Source: Venturia oleaginea (taxonomy: Eukaryota; Ascomycota; Dothideomycetes; Venturiales; Venturiaceae). Taken from it: 64,000 bases of DNA. Shown here one piece after another: positions 46,034 through 57,581 of this stretch; position 1 is the first letter of the stretch, and the number at the start of each line of letters is the position of its first letter. The stretch is from contig JABMLP010000004.1 in NCBI GenBank assembly GCA_013176395.1, positions 248,001 through 312,000 of the forward strand, in the 5' to 3' direction. The translations under genes and the position numbers were made by a program. The notes beneath the pieces were generated by a model, which searched no databases, was not told the origin of the DNA, and saw nothing but the letters and a program-made list of their open reading frames with translations.

Positions 46034-47644
46034 ATGCGCGATCTCAAACCTCTCCACCTGCCGGCAATAGTCGCCGGGAGAACTCGGTCACTCACTCGAG
46101 GAGACGATGCTGCCTTCAGGTCGGGTCTCTCCATCTCGACATCGGCTTCCTCATACTGCACCTCAGATAGCTCCACGCCCCCGACGCCGACCTTCTCGTT
46201 TCGAGGCCACTCCAGATTTCCGAGCTCGACGTCCTCGCTAGCCTCATCTGCCACTTCTCCAGTCTGCGAGCATGGCGATGTCACGGGGTCAGCTACCAAA
46301 CTACCGATGCCCAAATTAACCGAAGAGCCAACTGAGCACGAGGAATTGACTTCTGAGGAGTGTGATGGTTGCCAAGACTCGTTTGGTCCATGTAAGTACT
46401 TATCTTGCTCCAGGTGCCCGCATCTAACAACCATGCCAGATGATTTGGATAGCGGAGACGAAGGTGACCACAGTACCCGCACCACGGTATTACTACGCGA
46501 CAGCCATTTCTATGACCTCGACTCGGAGCTTTTCGGTGATGAAAACGATGCGGCACGGTCACGCGCGCTCAGGCGCCAAAAGTCCAGCGACTCACCGCTT
46601 CACAGTTTCTCATTCAGCAGCAAACTCGGTGAGCGCTTCCCGTCCTTCAGCAAGCGCTGGAGAGACCGGAAGCCAGCCAAGCTGGTCACTGGCCTTGGGA
46701 TTCAGAGTGTCCCAGCGTCACGGCCTGCATCTAGCAGGGCGTCTTCAATCGGAAGCAGTTACCACTTCCAAAGCTTTGATCAAGACGATGATATCCCTGC
46801 TACTCCAGTCATGTCCCATGCTGGCGACGTAAGCACTCCGGTCTCACCGATTGATATCGTCCGGCCAATGGAACTACCTCGACAAGAGCAGACTTTTGCA
46901 ACGACACCACTGCTACCTCCCATGATGAACGCGCCTGCAAACAAGAGAGCGGATGTCCACAGCCCATTGCAATCACCGTCCATCGCGGAATTTGACAAGA
47001 CGATGTCGATGGCCAGCGTCGGCACTCCGGCTCACACAATCTCTTCGCCAATTCTTTCCACCAAGCCATCAGTGGTATCACTCAGCAGAACCCGCACTGG
47101 CACAATGCCGTCACCAGTCACGACGGACTTGACTCCGTTGTTCATTGCCGACCCAAACGACGAATGGAGCCTCAAGCTTGGTCACGCAAATTTCACCATC
47201 TCACCCGAGCCCTACCTACCTGAAGCCACCAACACTCAAACCTGTCGTGACCTTTTCAGCGACTGGGAGACAGCACGAGCAAATTACTTTCGCCACAAGC
47301 ACCGAGTTGTTGAGCACTACGGCGGTAATTCAAAGACATTCAAGTTCACCGAGCAGAAATGGGCCACGATTGATGCCCAATGGAGAAGGAATCACGACCT
47401 AACTACCTCATTGGCTGGGTATAGAAGCACCGACGCTTTGCCAATCATGCCTGCTGAACCGACCATGCTCACCATGATTCCTACACTCAACGACCCTCGA
47501 AGTGCAGGTAAATTTCCCAAGCTTGGTGACCAAGACATTGTCGGCCAAATGGTGCAGATTGCGCCACAGCCACAGGTTGCCCGCAAGTTTTCATCCTTCT
47601 TCAAAACTATGTTTGGAGGACGATCGCGATCCGCCACAAGGTGA
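46034..47644 (+). CDS. Conserved fungal Ser/Pro-rich protein of unknown function
   Basis: The start MRDLKPLHLPAIVAG lies in a good context (CAACAACAATGC). Exons are 46034-46391 and 46440-47644 (520 aa). A 48 bp intron with GTAAGT, CTAAC and CCAG is in frame and without a stop, so retention would give 536 aa. The first two thirds are disordered and Ser/Thr/Pro-rich, with SP/TP sites. The C-terminal third (about residues 370-480) is a small conserved-looking domain with CRDLFSDWETARANYFRHKH and FKFTEQKWATIDAQWRRNHD, followed by a basic end (FFKTMFGGRSRSATR). Proteins of this kind are widespread in Pezizomycotina without assigned function. A signalling or scaffold role would be a guess. Confidence 0.75.
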   Translation: MRDLKPLHLPAIVAGRTRSLTRGDDAAFRSGLSISTSASSYCTSDSSTPPTPTFSFRGHSRFPSSTSSLASSATSPVCEHGDVTGSATKLPMPKLTEEPTEHEELTSEECDGCQDSFGPCKYLSCSRCPHLTTMPDDLDSGDEGDHSTRTTVLLRDSHFYDLDSELFGDENDAARSRALRRQKSSDSPLHSFSFSSKLGERFPSFSKRWRDRKPAKLVTGLGIQSVPASRPASSRASSIGSSYHFQSFDQDDDIPATPVMSHAGDVSTPVSPIDIVRPMELPRQEQTFATTPLLPPMMNAPANKRADVHSPLQSPSIAEFDKTMSMASVGTPAHTISSPILSTKPSVVSLSRTRTGTMPSPVTTDLTPLFIADPNDEWSLKLGHANFTISPEPYLPEATNTQTCRDLFSDWETARANYFRHKHRVVEHYGGNSKTFKFTEQKWATIDAQWRRNHDLTTSLAGYRSTDALPIMPAEPTMLTMIPTLNDPRSAGKFPKLGDQDIVGQMVQIAPQPQVARKFSSFFKTMFGGRSRSATR

Positions 47645-50574
47645 CGTTATTAAGGTGTTCTTTTTCTCAACGTCCGCACCAAGACGAACAATCACGACGA
47701 TATGATCACGAACAAATAATATACTCCCCCACTTTCCTTTTATACACGACGCTCCTTCACGAAACGAAATTTCTTCGCTCCTTCCTGGATCGGAATCTTT
47801 TCTTGCCCGACACAACATAATCACGATAGATACGTTACACTTATGCTAATGTGGGCCTGTCGCATCTTGGCGACGAGATGACACCCACGGCTAATCATTA
47901 TTACATATCTGGCGCTACTCCATTGCGACACCGTCGTTTTCATTTTCCAACGCCTTTGCCTTGTTGGCAAGGACGACAGGGGAGGGGCAAACCTTGGAGC
48001 ACAACCACCGGCTCAACAGCCACACACAACGACATTCTCTTTGTTCTCCTTTTTTTTTAATTTGTTTTGAATGGCTCTCAGTGGGGTATGGTTGTCACGG
48101 GACGATGACATAGGGCGAATATGGGGAATATTATGGTGTATGGACATGTGATTCGATTTGACACTTCGGCGGATATACCCTCATGGCAAGTAAGGCATAC
48201 GAGTGCCACAGAATTCAATGGATTCGGCTTACTCGTCGGGAAAAAACGGGCATCATCGGAAAAATATTGTGGGAATATTAGAGCGACAGCGGGCGAATTG
48301 AATTTGTGGGATGAGTGTATGAACGGGTGTTCGGAGGACATGCATTTCACGACGCGGATTACGGGAGGCAGGGCGAGGCAAGGCGTGGGATTTGATCTGG
48401 TGGGCGGGCGGGCAAACGGTGGGATTTTTGTATGCCCCGAAGGATTGGGAAATGGTTTTGGTATTCTTTACATGATCAAAAGCAGCGTTTTGATACCCTT
48501 TTTTTCTACCCCCCCTCCCCGGTGTCACGGGGCAGTGACGATTTTAAATAAGGACGCAATGTTTTAGCACGTGTATTATACACGAACCACGCCTTGTCTG
48601 CATGCATTGGTGTCTGAATGCGGTTCTTTCTTTCTTGTATCTTCCGAGGAGTTGGGAGGGGTGGGATCTTGTAACCCCCTTGGTGCTTTGGTTGTACGCT
48701 TTTGAGGGACATGCTGGTGGTCAGGGAAGATGTTGTACGGACTTGTTATGCGAAGGATAGTGTGTTAGTAGAGACACGTGATGGCGTTTCTTACGCAGGA
48801 GGCAGGTGTGGTTTGTGAGGGGTGGCAAGGCAATGCGAGGCAAGGCGAGGCAAGGCGAGGCAAGGCGAGGCAAGGAGAAGCGAGGCAAGGAGGATGGATG
48901 GTATGGCGCTATCCTGCAATGTATTTACAGGTGGCAAAGTGTCGTGATGGAGAAACGGATTGGTGTGAAGGTTGTTAAGCATGTGACGGCATTCCCATTA
49001 TCTGTCTGTCTGTCTATCGTAAATTAAGGTTGGAGGGGTGAGTTGTGTAACAGGTGAAGGGCTGAGGGGAGGCATGTAAGTAGAAGCAAGGCTGTGCGAC
49101 GACAAAACAATAGGATAGGATAGGAGTCCAGGTTGTGCGACGATAGCTTGTGTTGTGTTGTGTAGTGGTTGTCTCTCTATTTGCCTGCTGCTCGCTTATG
49201 TTGCTTACTCTCTTCTTGCGAGGGATTGCATGAGGGCGAGGGTTGTATTGAGATGGGGTGGATTTTTGGATCCGGGTTTTGGGCTCGAGGCGAGATGGGG
49301 TTATGCAAGGGATGTTTGGTTGGTGGTGAATGACCTCGTGAATACGCCTGTCTTCCTTTCTTCGTCTTTTTCGCCCCCTTGCTTGTGATGGAGGGTTGAA
49401 TTCTTGGATGGGAGTGGACTCGGTCATGTTTGATGCTGTGACTAGATTCTGGGTGGCTAATGCTCTCTCTACTTTTGCATATGCTGTTTCATGGCTCACT
49501 CTACTTTCGCATGATACTGCTTGCCTAGCCTGTCTCTTTAGCTCTTGATCCTCGAGGATGGGGACACGCGAGTTGGTTAGTGCGCCTCTCGTCCTAAAGA
49601 GCGGATGGAATGGTGGCACAACAGCGGGGAAGGATGGCCGATGATAGGAATAGCAATGGGGGATACAGGTAGGCGGAGCCGACGATGTGTGGGTACCTAC
49701 ATGATTGACGTGTCAATGTCTGTATTCTCCGTGGCGCCTTTGCCATATACAAGGCGTTCTGCTATAATTCTTCTGTTTCTCTTCTTCTATCGGATTTCTG
49801 TTTCAGCCATTACGCTTGATGGAGGGGCATGTGAGTCTTGGGTTGTGATTTAAAGATTTGTGGTTGCACTGCCTGAGTGCTTCGGCCAGACAATGTAGAA
49901 ACAGATTTTGTGGCTGATTATGAGATAGGTGGTCTTGAGAAGGGTTGGTGTGCAGACAAGTCGGTATGTAGGTAGCCGTCCTGTAGGCTGTGTGTAACTG
50001 AGCTAGCTGGGGCTATTGCCTGTTGAAGATGCCGGAGGAATGATGATAAAAAGAGTGAAAATGCCGCTCCTTGCACGTTTCGGGACCTGGTCTTGGGAAG
50101 AAAGTGATCGACCCCAATCGATTGACGAATGTAAGTGTGCTCCGAAGAAGACAAAGGCTGACCATGCGGATCCTGTGGGTTGGTCGATGCACGGAGTCGG
50201 TTTACGTCGGAAGGACATTTTGAGGTTTCGATCCATGTATAGATACAGTCTTTCCAGGTAGGGTTTTTAGATGATGATTAGTCAAGCACTGATGCTCATG
50301 TATGAGCGAACCTCTCTTTCTTCCCAATGACCACGGCGACAGGATGTTGAGATCCTTGTGCGGTTGTCCCTGAGAGTGCTCTCTCAACCCAACTGGCAGG
50401 TTTACACTCGGCAGCAAGCGAACTGGAAGTATTGTTTGATTTGTAGATTGATGATGTTGGTGAGAGTTAGACGTTGCTGTGTTGGTTGAGAAGCTGACAA
50501 ATGCACAACCCGTATATCGCACAGCAAGTACCTTGCTGTAGATCACGACTGTATTTTAATCCTCATTCTAGATA
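47645..50574. other. Long gene-poor stretch
   Basis: 3' side of the gene before it, then about 2.5 kb without a recognised gene. It includes a 10 bp minisatellite at 48836-48893. A 201-codon minus-strand frame at 49014-49619 lacks motifs and has low-complexity composition. Confidence 0.5.
48836..48893. repeat. Minisatellite, GAGGCAAGGC (10 bp)
   Basis: About five imperfect tandem units. Confidence 0.85.
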
Positions 50575-52382
50575 ACGTATTCGATCACCCAACCCGTCAG
50601 ATCACCCAACCCGTCAAAATTTCTTGGCACGACCAACTCATATTACGCCTCTTCAGTTTCATCGCTATCAATAATAGATTCTAAGTCCGTCGTGCTGCTA
50701 TCTGATTCAGAAGATATCTCGATATCTATTTTACAAGCTCGCGCATTATGCCCAGTTGCGCCGCAGTTTCCACAGCGCCGTTGAGCTGTCCGGGCTGTTT
50801 CTTGATCACCACTACCACGAGCCTTCTTTGATTTCTGAGGCGCTACACACGCCTCAGCAGCTACCTGCGCTGCTGCAGTCCCGTACTCTATAGTACCACC
50901 TTGCTGGATCCACTTCCTTTTGCGCGATTTTCGCTTCGTCATTACTGCCAATTGCTCTTCAAGCTCGCGGTTGCGCGCAACAAGTAGAGCGTTTGGTGCA
51001 GCATCAATTCAGCGCCCTTGACAAGCTGGGAAAAGCCTGCCTACGCAGTAACTGGTGACCGAGTAAAAGACTCGCTTACGAGCTTGGATTGGGATCCAAA
51101 TTCATGAGTATTGCTTGGAGTCTTTGACTGCCACGGCGTTTCTGGGACACGGGGTTCTGGCGGGGTACGTAGCCGTACTTCAAGGCGATCCAACACCACC
51201 TGCGCGTCGATAGGGACCAGCCCTACTGCCTCAAAGGCCTTTTGACAGTTCTCTTTTGTAAATACGTCGAAAAACGCGTCTTTGAAGGCAGGGAGAAAGC
51301 CTTCCTTGTTGATATGGTAGACGCGTTGGGAGTACTTGCGCTTCAACGGCGAGAAGCAGACCACATCAAGGGGCTGGAGTATATGCGACGAGTGCGATGG
51401 CATGCAGAGGGTTAGGATCTTATTTTCGAGGCAGTAGTCCTTGAAATCCTGGCTGAGATGGCTCTCATGGCCGTCCAAAATAAGCAGCCTATACACCCCC
51501 ACCTGCCGCGCCTTTGTATGCGCGTCAAAGTGCTTCAACCACTCAAGACCCAGCGCGTTGTTTGTCCAGCCGTTCTCAGAGACTGAAAGCTTCCAATTGC
51601 GCGGTATATCTGCCTCCTCATAACACGTAGAGATGTGAACTCATCCTTTGTAGATAATGAATGGCGGGGTCGCATACCCAGCTGCGCAAATGCTCTGAAT
51701 AACCGTAACCCATTCGCGATCGCCCGGCTGAATGAGTTCAGGCCTTGTACGTCTCTCGGAGGCTGTAACGACCTTTATTGACCCAATAATACCCATCTGG
51801 AACTCAATCTCGTCAAAGTTGTGCGTATCCTCGTCGTGGATGCCGTACTTTGCCTTGGTGTCTGCAACGAGCTTGAACCACATGCCAATAATCTCTGGAT
51901 CTTCCTGTAGTATCCTCTGCCTATCCTTGGCTCGATTGAAGGCTGTCTTGAGCTCATCTGAGCGCTTTACGAACCTCTCAGCCCACTTTTTGCCTACTGG
52001 CTCTCCACCGCGTATACCCAGCAGTTTATCCGCCATATCTGCCACCTCACACAGTCGGGGCGCAAATCCTCGCGAATCGAGGTCGAGGGTATATCGGACA
52101 AGCGTTTGCTCTTCTGTTGCAGTGAGCTTATGGGAGTTTGGGCGAGTTTGAGATGGAGAGGTAATTTCGCAGAGCCGATCAGAGAGCCTTTGGTGTTTGA
52201 TGTTGAAGGCTGCAGCAGCGCGCCGTAGGCTTTGAAATTGGCCAGAGGTATAGGTCTGAAGAGCAAGATCAATTCTGCCTTCTTCTTGAACAGCTATCGC
52301 GTTGCGTTGCTGAGACATTGCGTGTTGAAGAGGATAAGGGCTGTGCCAAGGAAAAAGTGGCCGGCTCGGTGGTGGAATACGT
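50575..52382 (-). mobile_element. E6: pogo-like transposon with two different ends, inverted to E5
   Basis: On the element's own strand the 5' end (right, 52382) is type Y (ACGTATTCCACCACCGAGCC) and the 3' end (left, 50575) is type X (ACGTATTCGATCACCCAACC, word twice), the reverse of E5. TA lies on both outer sides (50573-50574 and 52383-52384). The core 52114-50623 is collinear with E5 40644-42135. Confidence 0.9.
50643..52318 (-). pseudogene. E6 transposase, same lesions as E5 but a different N-terminus
   Basis: The first 65 or so residues (MSQQRNAIAVQEEGRIDLAL to SQTRPNSHKLTAT) differ strongly from E5. From EEQTLVRYTL onward the encoded pieces of 225, 165 and 102 residues are the same as in E5, including the TGA, the TAG, the one-base deletion and FDEIEF. 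The shared lesions show that both cores descend from one already broken copy or were homogenised afterwards. Confidence 0.88.
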
Positions 52383-53566
52383 TACTCGAAAGTTCTATTA
52401 TTAAATGTCTATCAGGTATCTTCTATCCACCCTTCGAGAAAACCTTTAATCTATAAGCCTTCCCTGCTCTAGAAGAAAAGATAGTATCGTCTCCAAAAAC
52501 CGAAAACCGAGGTAATAGTCTAGAAAATACGGATATAAATCCCATAATCCACCAATCCAACTTATCCAAGTCTCATCCTCATCTGAAAAGAAAGAAAGAA
52601 AGAAAGAACCTATCCAATCTCCCTTCCAACCATCAACAAGACCATAAACCCATAGATAAAATCCCACAACCATTCCTCTTCCCCATCCGCTTCCTCTTCC
52701 CCTCCCGAGAACCTCGAAACCCCCCCCCCCCCCCTCCCAAAGAAAAACTCCACCACAAATTCCAAAAAGGGGAGACTGATTAAACCCACAAATCAAACGC
52801 CCTCTTCCACATGCGAATTCCCAGCGAAAACAGAATCACAAGTTATAGACGCCAGTCTCCAATACCCATCACTTTCGTACAAGGGGGAAAGACGCTCCAA
52901 GTGAAAGCATACCCTGTGAAGGTGATGGATAATGAAGAGAACAAAAATGTGCAACATGCAAATGGCGCTTATTTAAATCCCTGTGGATAAAAAGGAGAGA
53001 AAAAGGACGAGGATACGAAGAATGAAATTGCAAACGCGCCGACAATGATTTTCATATACAGTAGTCGCATTTCATTGGATTTCATCGCCGAAAAACCGAC
53101 AAAGGTACCAGCCTCTAAAAATCGTCCTTGGAAAGGACAAGGAGCGCCTCGAGGTCTTCACTATAGGATATCTATGGCTCCCACCTAAAACCCCATCCCA
53201 TCCGAACGAAACCTGAATAGAGAAGGAGAGAAAACACACATGTTTGCCTGAAATCCAGCCATCTCTCGCGCGCGGAAAAGAAAAAAAGATTAAATCCCCA
53301 CAAAACACGCCGCTGCTATGACTGTTTCAAATGCATTGACATACACTAGCCAGTGTATCCGTGTTTTCTTCTTCGATTCAAATCCAGAAGCATCGCAACT
53401 TGGTTCCTGTTCGTTAGTTCACTTCTTCTGTTCCTCACAGCGCGTACCAATCATTGACCTTTTCTTCCGTAGAAGTCGTGCGGTAGACTGATAATGACCG
53501 CGCCATGCCATGCTGATCCCATTGCGAGCGTGTTGCTTTTTCGATCGAGAGGTCGAGATCGTCCCG
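52383..53566. other. Intergenic, no gene seen
   Basis: Downstream side of CRM1. Contains a run of 15 C at 52720-52734 and a GAAA-rich patch near 52589. Confidence 0.6.
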
Positions 53567-56500
53567 TCACAACTCGTCGTCATCAAGTTCAGATGGCTTG
53601 AGCAGACCGCCGACCTTCATGGCACGCTCGCGTTCCTGGTCTTTGGCATTCTTTGCGGCAAGCTCGCGCTCCTCGGCGAAGAGTTCAGCGTTGTCAGTAT
53701 CAGAGAACTCCTTGAGCGAGATCAAGAAGTCACGGAGAATTAGCTTGAAGCGGTTCAGGTCGGTGTTGGTCGCGAATAGCCCATCGATGAAGTTTGAGAT
53801 TTGAACGGCAGTGAGGTTAGGGAAGGCGGTGGTCAGCAGGTTGCCTACAAACTGTCGCAGGAACTCGCGATTGGGTGTGCCTTGGGGTGCCAAGTCGGCT
53901 GTGTAGATGGGACCCTGCAGTTTGTTGGACTCGACCAGCCAGAACATCTTAGCCAAAAGAGTAGCCTGTGATTTGAAGCCAGATTTGTGATCGCTGTCGG
54001 TGAGAACGAAGAAGACATCTTGGAGAATCGTGGTGAAAAAGTTTTCGAAGAACGTGTTGCAGACCTGGGGATCGGTCTCGGCCATGTTGGCGATGAGCTC
54101 ACTGCACATTGCAAGACCGGCGCCCTCGACCTCGCGATTGTCGTGTTTACTAGCCCACATGCAGGAGTCGATCACGAACTTGAATTGCCGGCCGTCCAGC
54201 TTGAGAAGTGCAGGGAAGCATCGCAAATTTATGGTGCGGAGCAGTTTGAAGAACTCAACACGGTGTTCGGGGAACTCTGAGAAGTCTTTGTTGATCATGT
54301 CGAGGGTGCATTCGAAGACGCTATCCATTATAGGCATAATCTGATCTTCCATCAAGCTCTGTGATATGTTAGCATTACCTCGATTGTCATAAAAGTGCAA
54401 GCGGACCATATGTCTGCTAAGATTGGGTCTCCAACGTACGTGTAGCTTATTGATGATCGTGGTCATCACTTCTAGGACCTGTGGCTCTCGTGCATCCGGA
54501 ACATTTCGATTGTAGTCAGTGAGAACTGACTCCAGCAATCGAGGCACAAGGGTGTTGTGAACCATCACATGATCATCGGCCTTTTCAACATATGTGTTGA
54601 CAAGCTTGAGAATTTCTTTCTTGACTGTGCGAAGGCCACGGACCTTTGGCATCTTGGTTGCGATAGGACCATCACGTTGGACCGCCTCATCAATAAGGGT
54701 GCTAGATGCGCGGTACATTGTCAGCATGTCCAGATAGATGCGGCCAATCTGAGGATAGAAATAGCTTCCGATTGAGCTGCAGGCGGCTACATTAGTCTTC
54801 ATGATATTGCCGATGATCTTGATGCACTCGGGGTCTTGGAGAGAAGTTGGGTTCTGGTTTGCATTAATAATGATGCTGTCCCAAGCCTGGTTTGGAATCG
54901 CCATCAATTCGGCGATGAGTCGTTCCTGGATGCCCTTCTGACCTTGCGCGGAGATCATGTAGCCACAAGCCTCGTAGAAAGTGTGCACTTGTTGAGGAGA
55001 GAGGTCGAGTGTGATGCGGCGCAAATTTCGAACGATTTCGTCGATGAACGGCTCAGGTTCACCTGGCTGGTGTGCGACGAAATGCCTCCTACATTTGTTG
55101 GCAATTTTGATGAAAGTATCACAAGCCATGTCCTGAACACCTGTAGGAAGTTAGCTAGCTAAGTGCATGGAGCCAAACCATTGATCCGCTTACCCTCGTG
55201 AGTCTCATGCATGAACTCAAACAACTTGTTGACGACAGTCTTTAAGAACTTCCAATGAGCCTTGAGGAAACGTGGGTACTGTCCCACAATATACATGATA
55301 TTACTAGCAACAACGGCCTTGTTGTCTTTGCCGCGTTTCATTTCGGTGAGACCGAGAAGGTCCTTGATAACAGTCACCAAAAATCGCTTCTCAGTCTCTT
55401 CATTCATAGCACCGGAGATGGAACCAATAGCCCAGCAGAGGGTATTGCAGTTGGCCCATGACCACTCAGACCCATCCACCTGACGGGCAAGCTTCTCGGA
55501 CATGATGGTCTCGGTGTCCTGCACATCCAAATGGGTGAGGAAAACCAGGCATTCTCTCGTGCTCTTGTAGAGCTGGATGGTGTCGCTCTCTTTGACGAAT
55601 TCACGGACAATCTCACCCTCATCATTTTCAACCACGAGCACTTCCTCAGGACGCACCATCTTCTCAATCATACACATTCGCAGATTTGTGAGGACTTGGG
55701 TGTATTTGTTCTTGCGCAAGTGGAAGCCTTCGCGACTGTTGCCATTTGCCAACCCAGAGAGGCCGCTCATGTTGAGGAGCGGGTTGATGTCGCTGACCGG
55801 CAGCTGCTGTTGCTCGTCGTATAGTTCAGAGACCAGCTTGGTCCAGTATTCCAGGCAAATCTTGAAGATTTCTCGATCGTCGATCTGGCTGATTCGGATG
55901 AGGTAGAAGTGACCATGCTGGAGGAAGTCTTGGTTCGGCAGGGTCTCGATCACGGATAGGTGCATGGTAAAGAATGTAGTGAGGAATAGGGCGAGATTCT
56001 GTACAAATTCTTGGTCGCGGCCGTTACTGCCCGAGTAAGTAACTTTGAGATCGAGCGAAAGCGGTATAATCTTTGAAATTGCGGTTAGTGTATCTGTGAA
56101 CATTTGAACGAGCTTTTCGTTATAAATCGGGTCAACGTGCAAGCTGGCGATTTCGGTCAAGCATTTCAACGTGATGTTGCGGAATTCTGGGACTTCCAAG
56201 AAGCGGCTGCGCAGCGTCTCAATCAAGCTCACGCCCGACGGGGGCGTCTCGAAGATGTAGCCCAACGGAATCCAATTGAGGAATCGGAGGAGCGTCTCCA
56301 GAGTTGCCTTGATTAAGCTGGCCTGTGAAGCTGTGGTCAAGATTTCCGAGCATAGCTGGTAGATGGCTGTGAACTCGTCACACATGCTCTGCTTCAACTC
56401 TTTCGTCTTTGTAGATGTCAGCTGGTCGGCGGAGAAGTCGAAGACTTCTTCGGACAGCAATCGCAGGATGACCATGTTGTTCTCGCAAATGGGAATGCTG

Positions 56501-57137
56501 CTGTGGCAGGACTGGATAATCTCGTTGATAAAGGTGGGCCAGTTATGCGGCCATTCCTGCTTGAGGATGTTGACCAAAGTCATATTCAGCTTGGTAATGA
56601 GGGCGCGCTGCTGGCGGAGGCTCTCTTCGGTGCCTGACATTTGTATAATGAAGTTGACGACGAAATTTCGGATGCCTGCGAGAGTCAGTTTACCGTCTTC
56701 TATGGATAGTAAAAGTTTTCACGGACCTTGGCATTGATCGCGCGGCAGGACTCGCCATCGCGTATTGATCACATTGTCCAACACCTGGAGTCCAATGTCT
56801 GGCCAGCTGTTAGCCATCCTGGTTCTTCATTCTTTGTGTAGGCGGGGACTTGCATTTTGTCTGTGGGTAGCTGGCGTGCTCGAGGATCTTATCGACGAGA
56901 AGCCATGCGTCGGTGTTCTCTTTGAACTGTGGAAGAGGTGTCAGTAGCGAGCATCGTGGATGTAGACAGCGGCAGAGCGCATACCTGGTTGAGAGTAGCT
57001 TGAGCTTGTTTTTGCTACGAGTATCACGTTAGCCATTGACGCAAGCTTCAAGTAGATTTCATCCAGCGTACCGACTCGCCGCGGCCCTCAAAGAAGGCGC
57101 GCACAGTCGCGTCCAGCTCTTCGATGGACATAGACAT
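53567..57137 (-). CDS. CRM1: Exportin-1 (CRM1/XPO1), nuclear export receptor
   Basis: Seven exons: 57137-57072, 57014-56985, 56926-56854, 56798-56727, 56675-55194, 55140-54440 and 54358-53567. They give 1071 aa, the family length. The start is [18 protein letters not shown]. The importin-beta N-terminal (RanGTP-binding) region includes [15 protein letters not shown] and [15 protein letters not shown] repeats follow to the C-terminal acidic end SELDDDEL. Near the NES-binding groove the sequence is [16 protein letters not shown], with Thr where human CRM1 has the leptomycin-reactive Cys528. The third intron uses a GC donor (GCAAGT). The sixth intron (81 bp) is in frame without a stop. It exports leucine-rich NES cargoes and some RNPs. 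Confidence 0.96.
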
Positions 57138-57581
57138 GGTGAGGACTTGTACGTTTGGTCTGCTCTAGAAGCTCTGAAGTTCTCCCGACTGCTGGGTTTG
57201 GGGGATGTAGAGGCGGTTATGCACTCATGCAAAGGCGGATGGAGCGTGAAAACAAGTGGTGAAGTTGTCGTTGGCGTTGGCGTTGCGGTTGCTGGTTGTA
57301 AGTAAGTTGAGTTGAGTTGTTTGGTGGCTAAGCGGGGAGACTTTCGTTCAAAAGGCCTGCGAATTGTGCCACCGAAAAGTGGTCCAATGCACAACACAAG
57401 GCAACAGGGGGAATAGGCCTCTGATGCCTAGGTTTGTTATGTAAACACATCATTCAAGTTCAATTCGAGCAGCCAATTTTGGTTCGATTGCTTTGTCAGC
57501 TGCGATTTTAGTTCCGCCGTATCGATTTAACCCGAAGACGAGATAAACATTGAATTTCCATCTAGTATGCAATGTCCAAGT
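57138..57581. other. CRM1 promoter and ALG10 3' side
   Basis: The region upstream of CRM1 contains CAACGCCAACGCCAACG repeats on the minus strand near 57270-57290. No gene. Confidence 0.5.

Noticed and set aside
4563..48893. CRISPR array among the tandem repeats
   Set aside because: Repeats are contiguous micro- or minisatellites without unique spacers, and the genome is eukaryotic.
49014..49619. 201-codon minus-strand frame as a gene
   Set aside because: No recognisable domain, low-complexity ending, no supporting splice or start context. Possibly chance or old repeat sequence.
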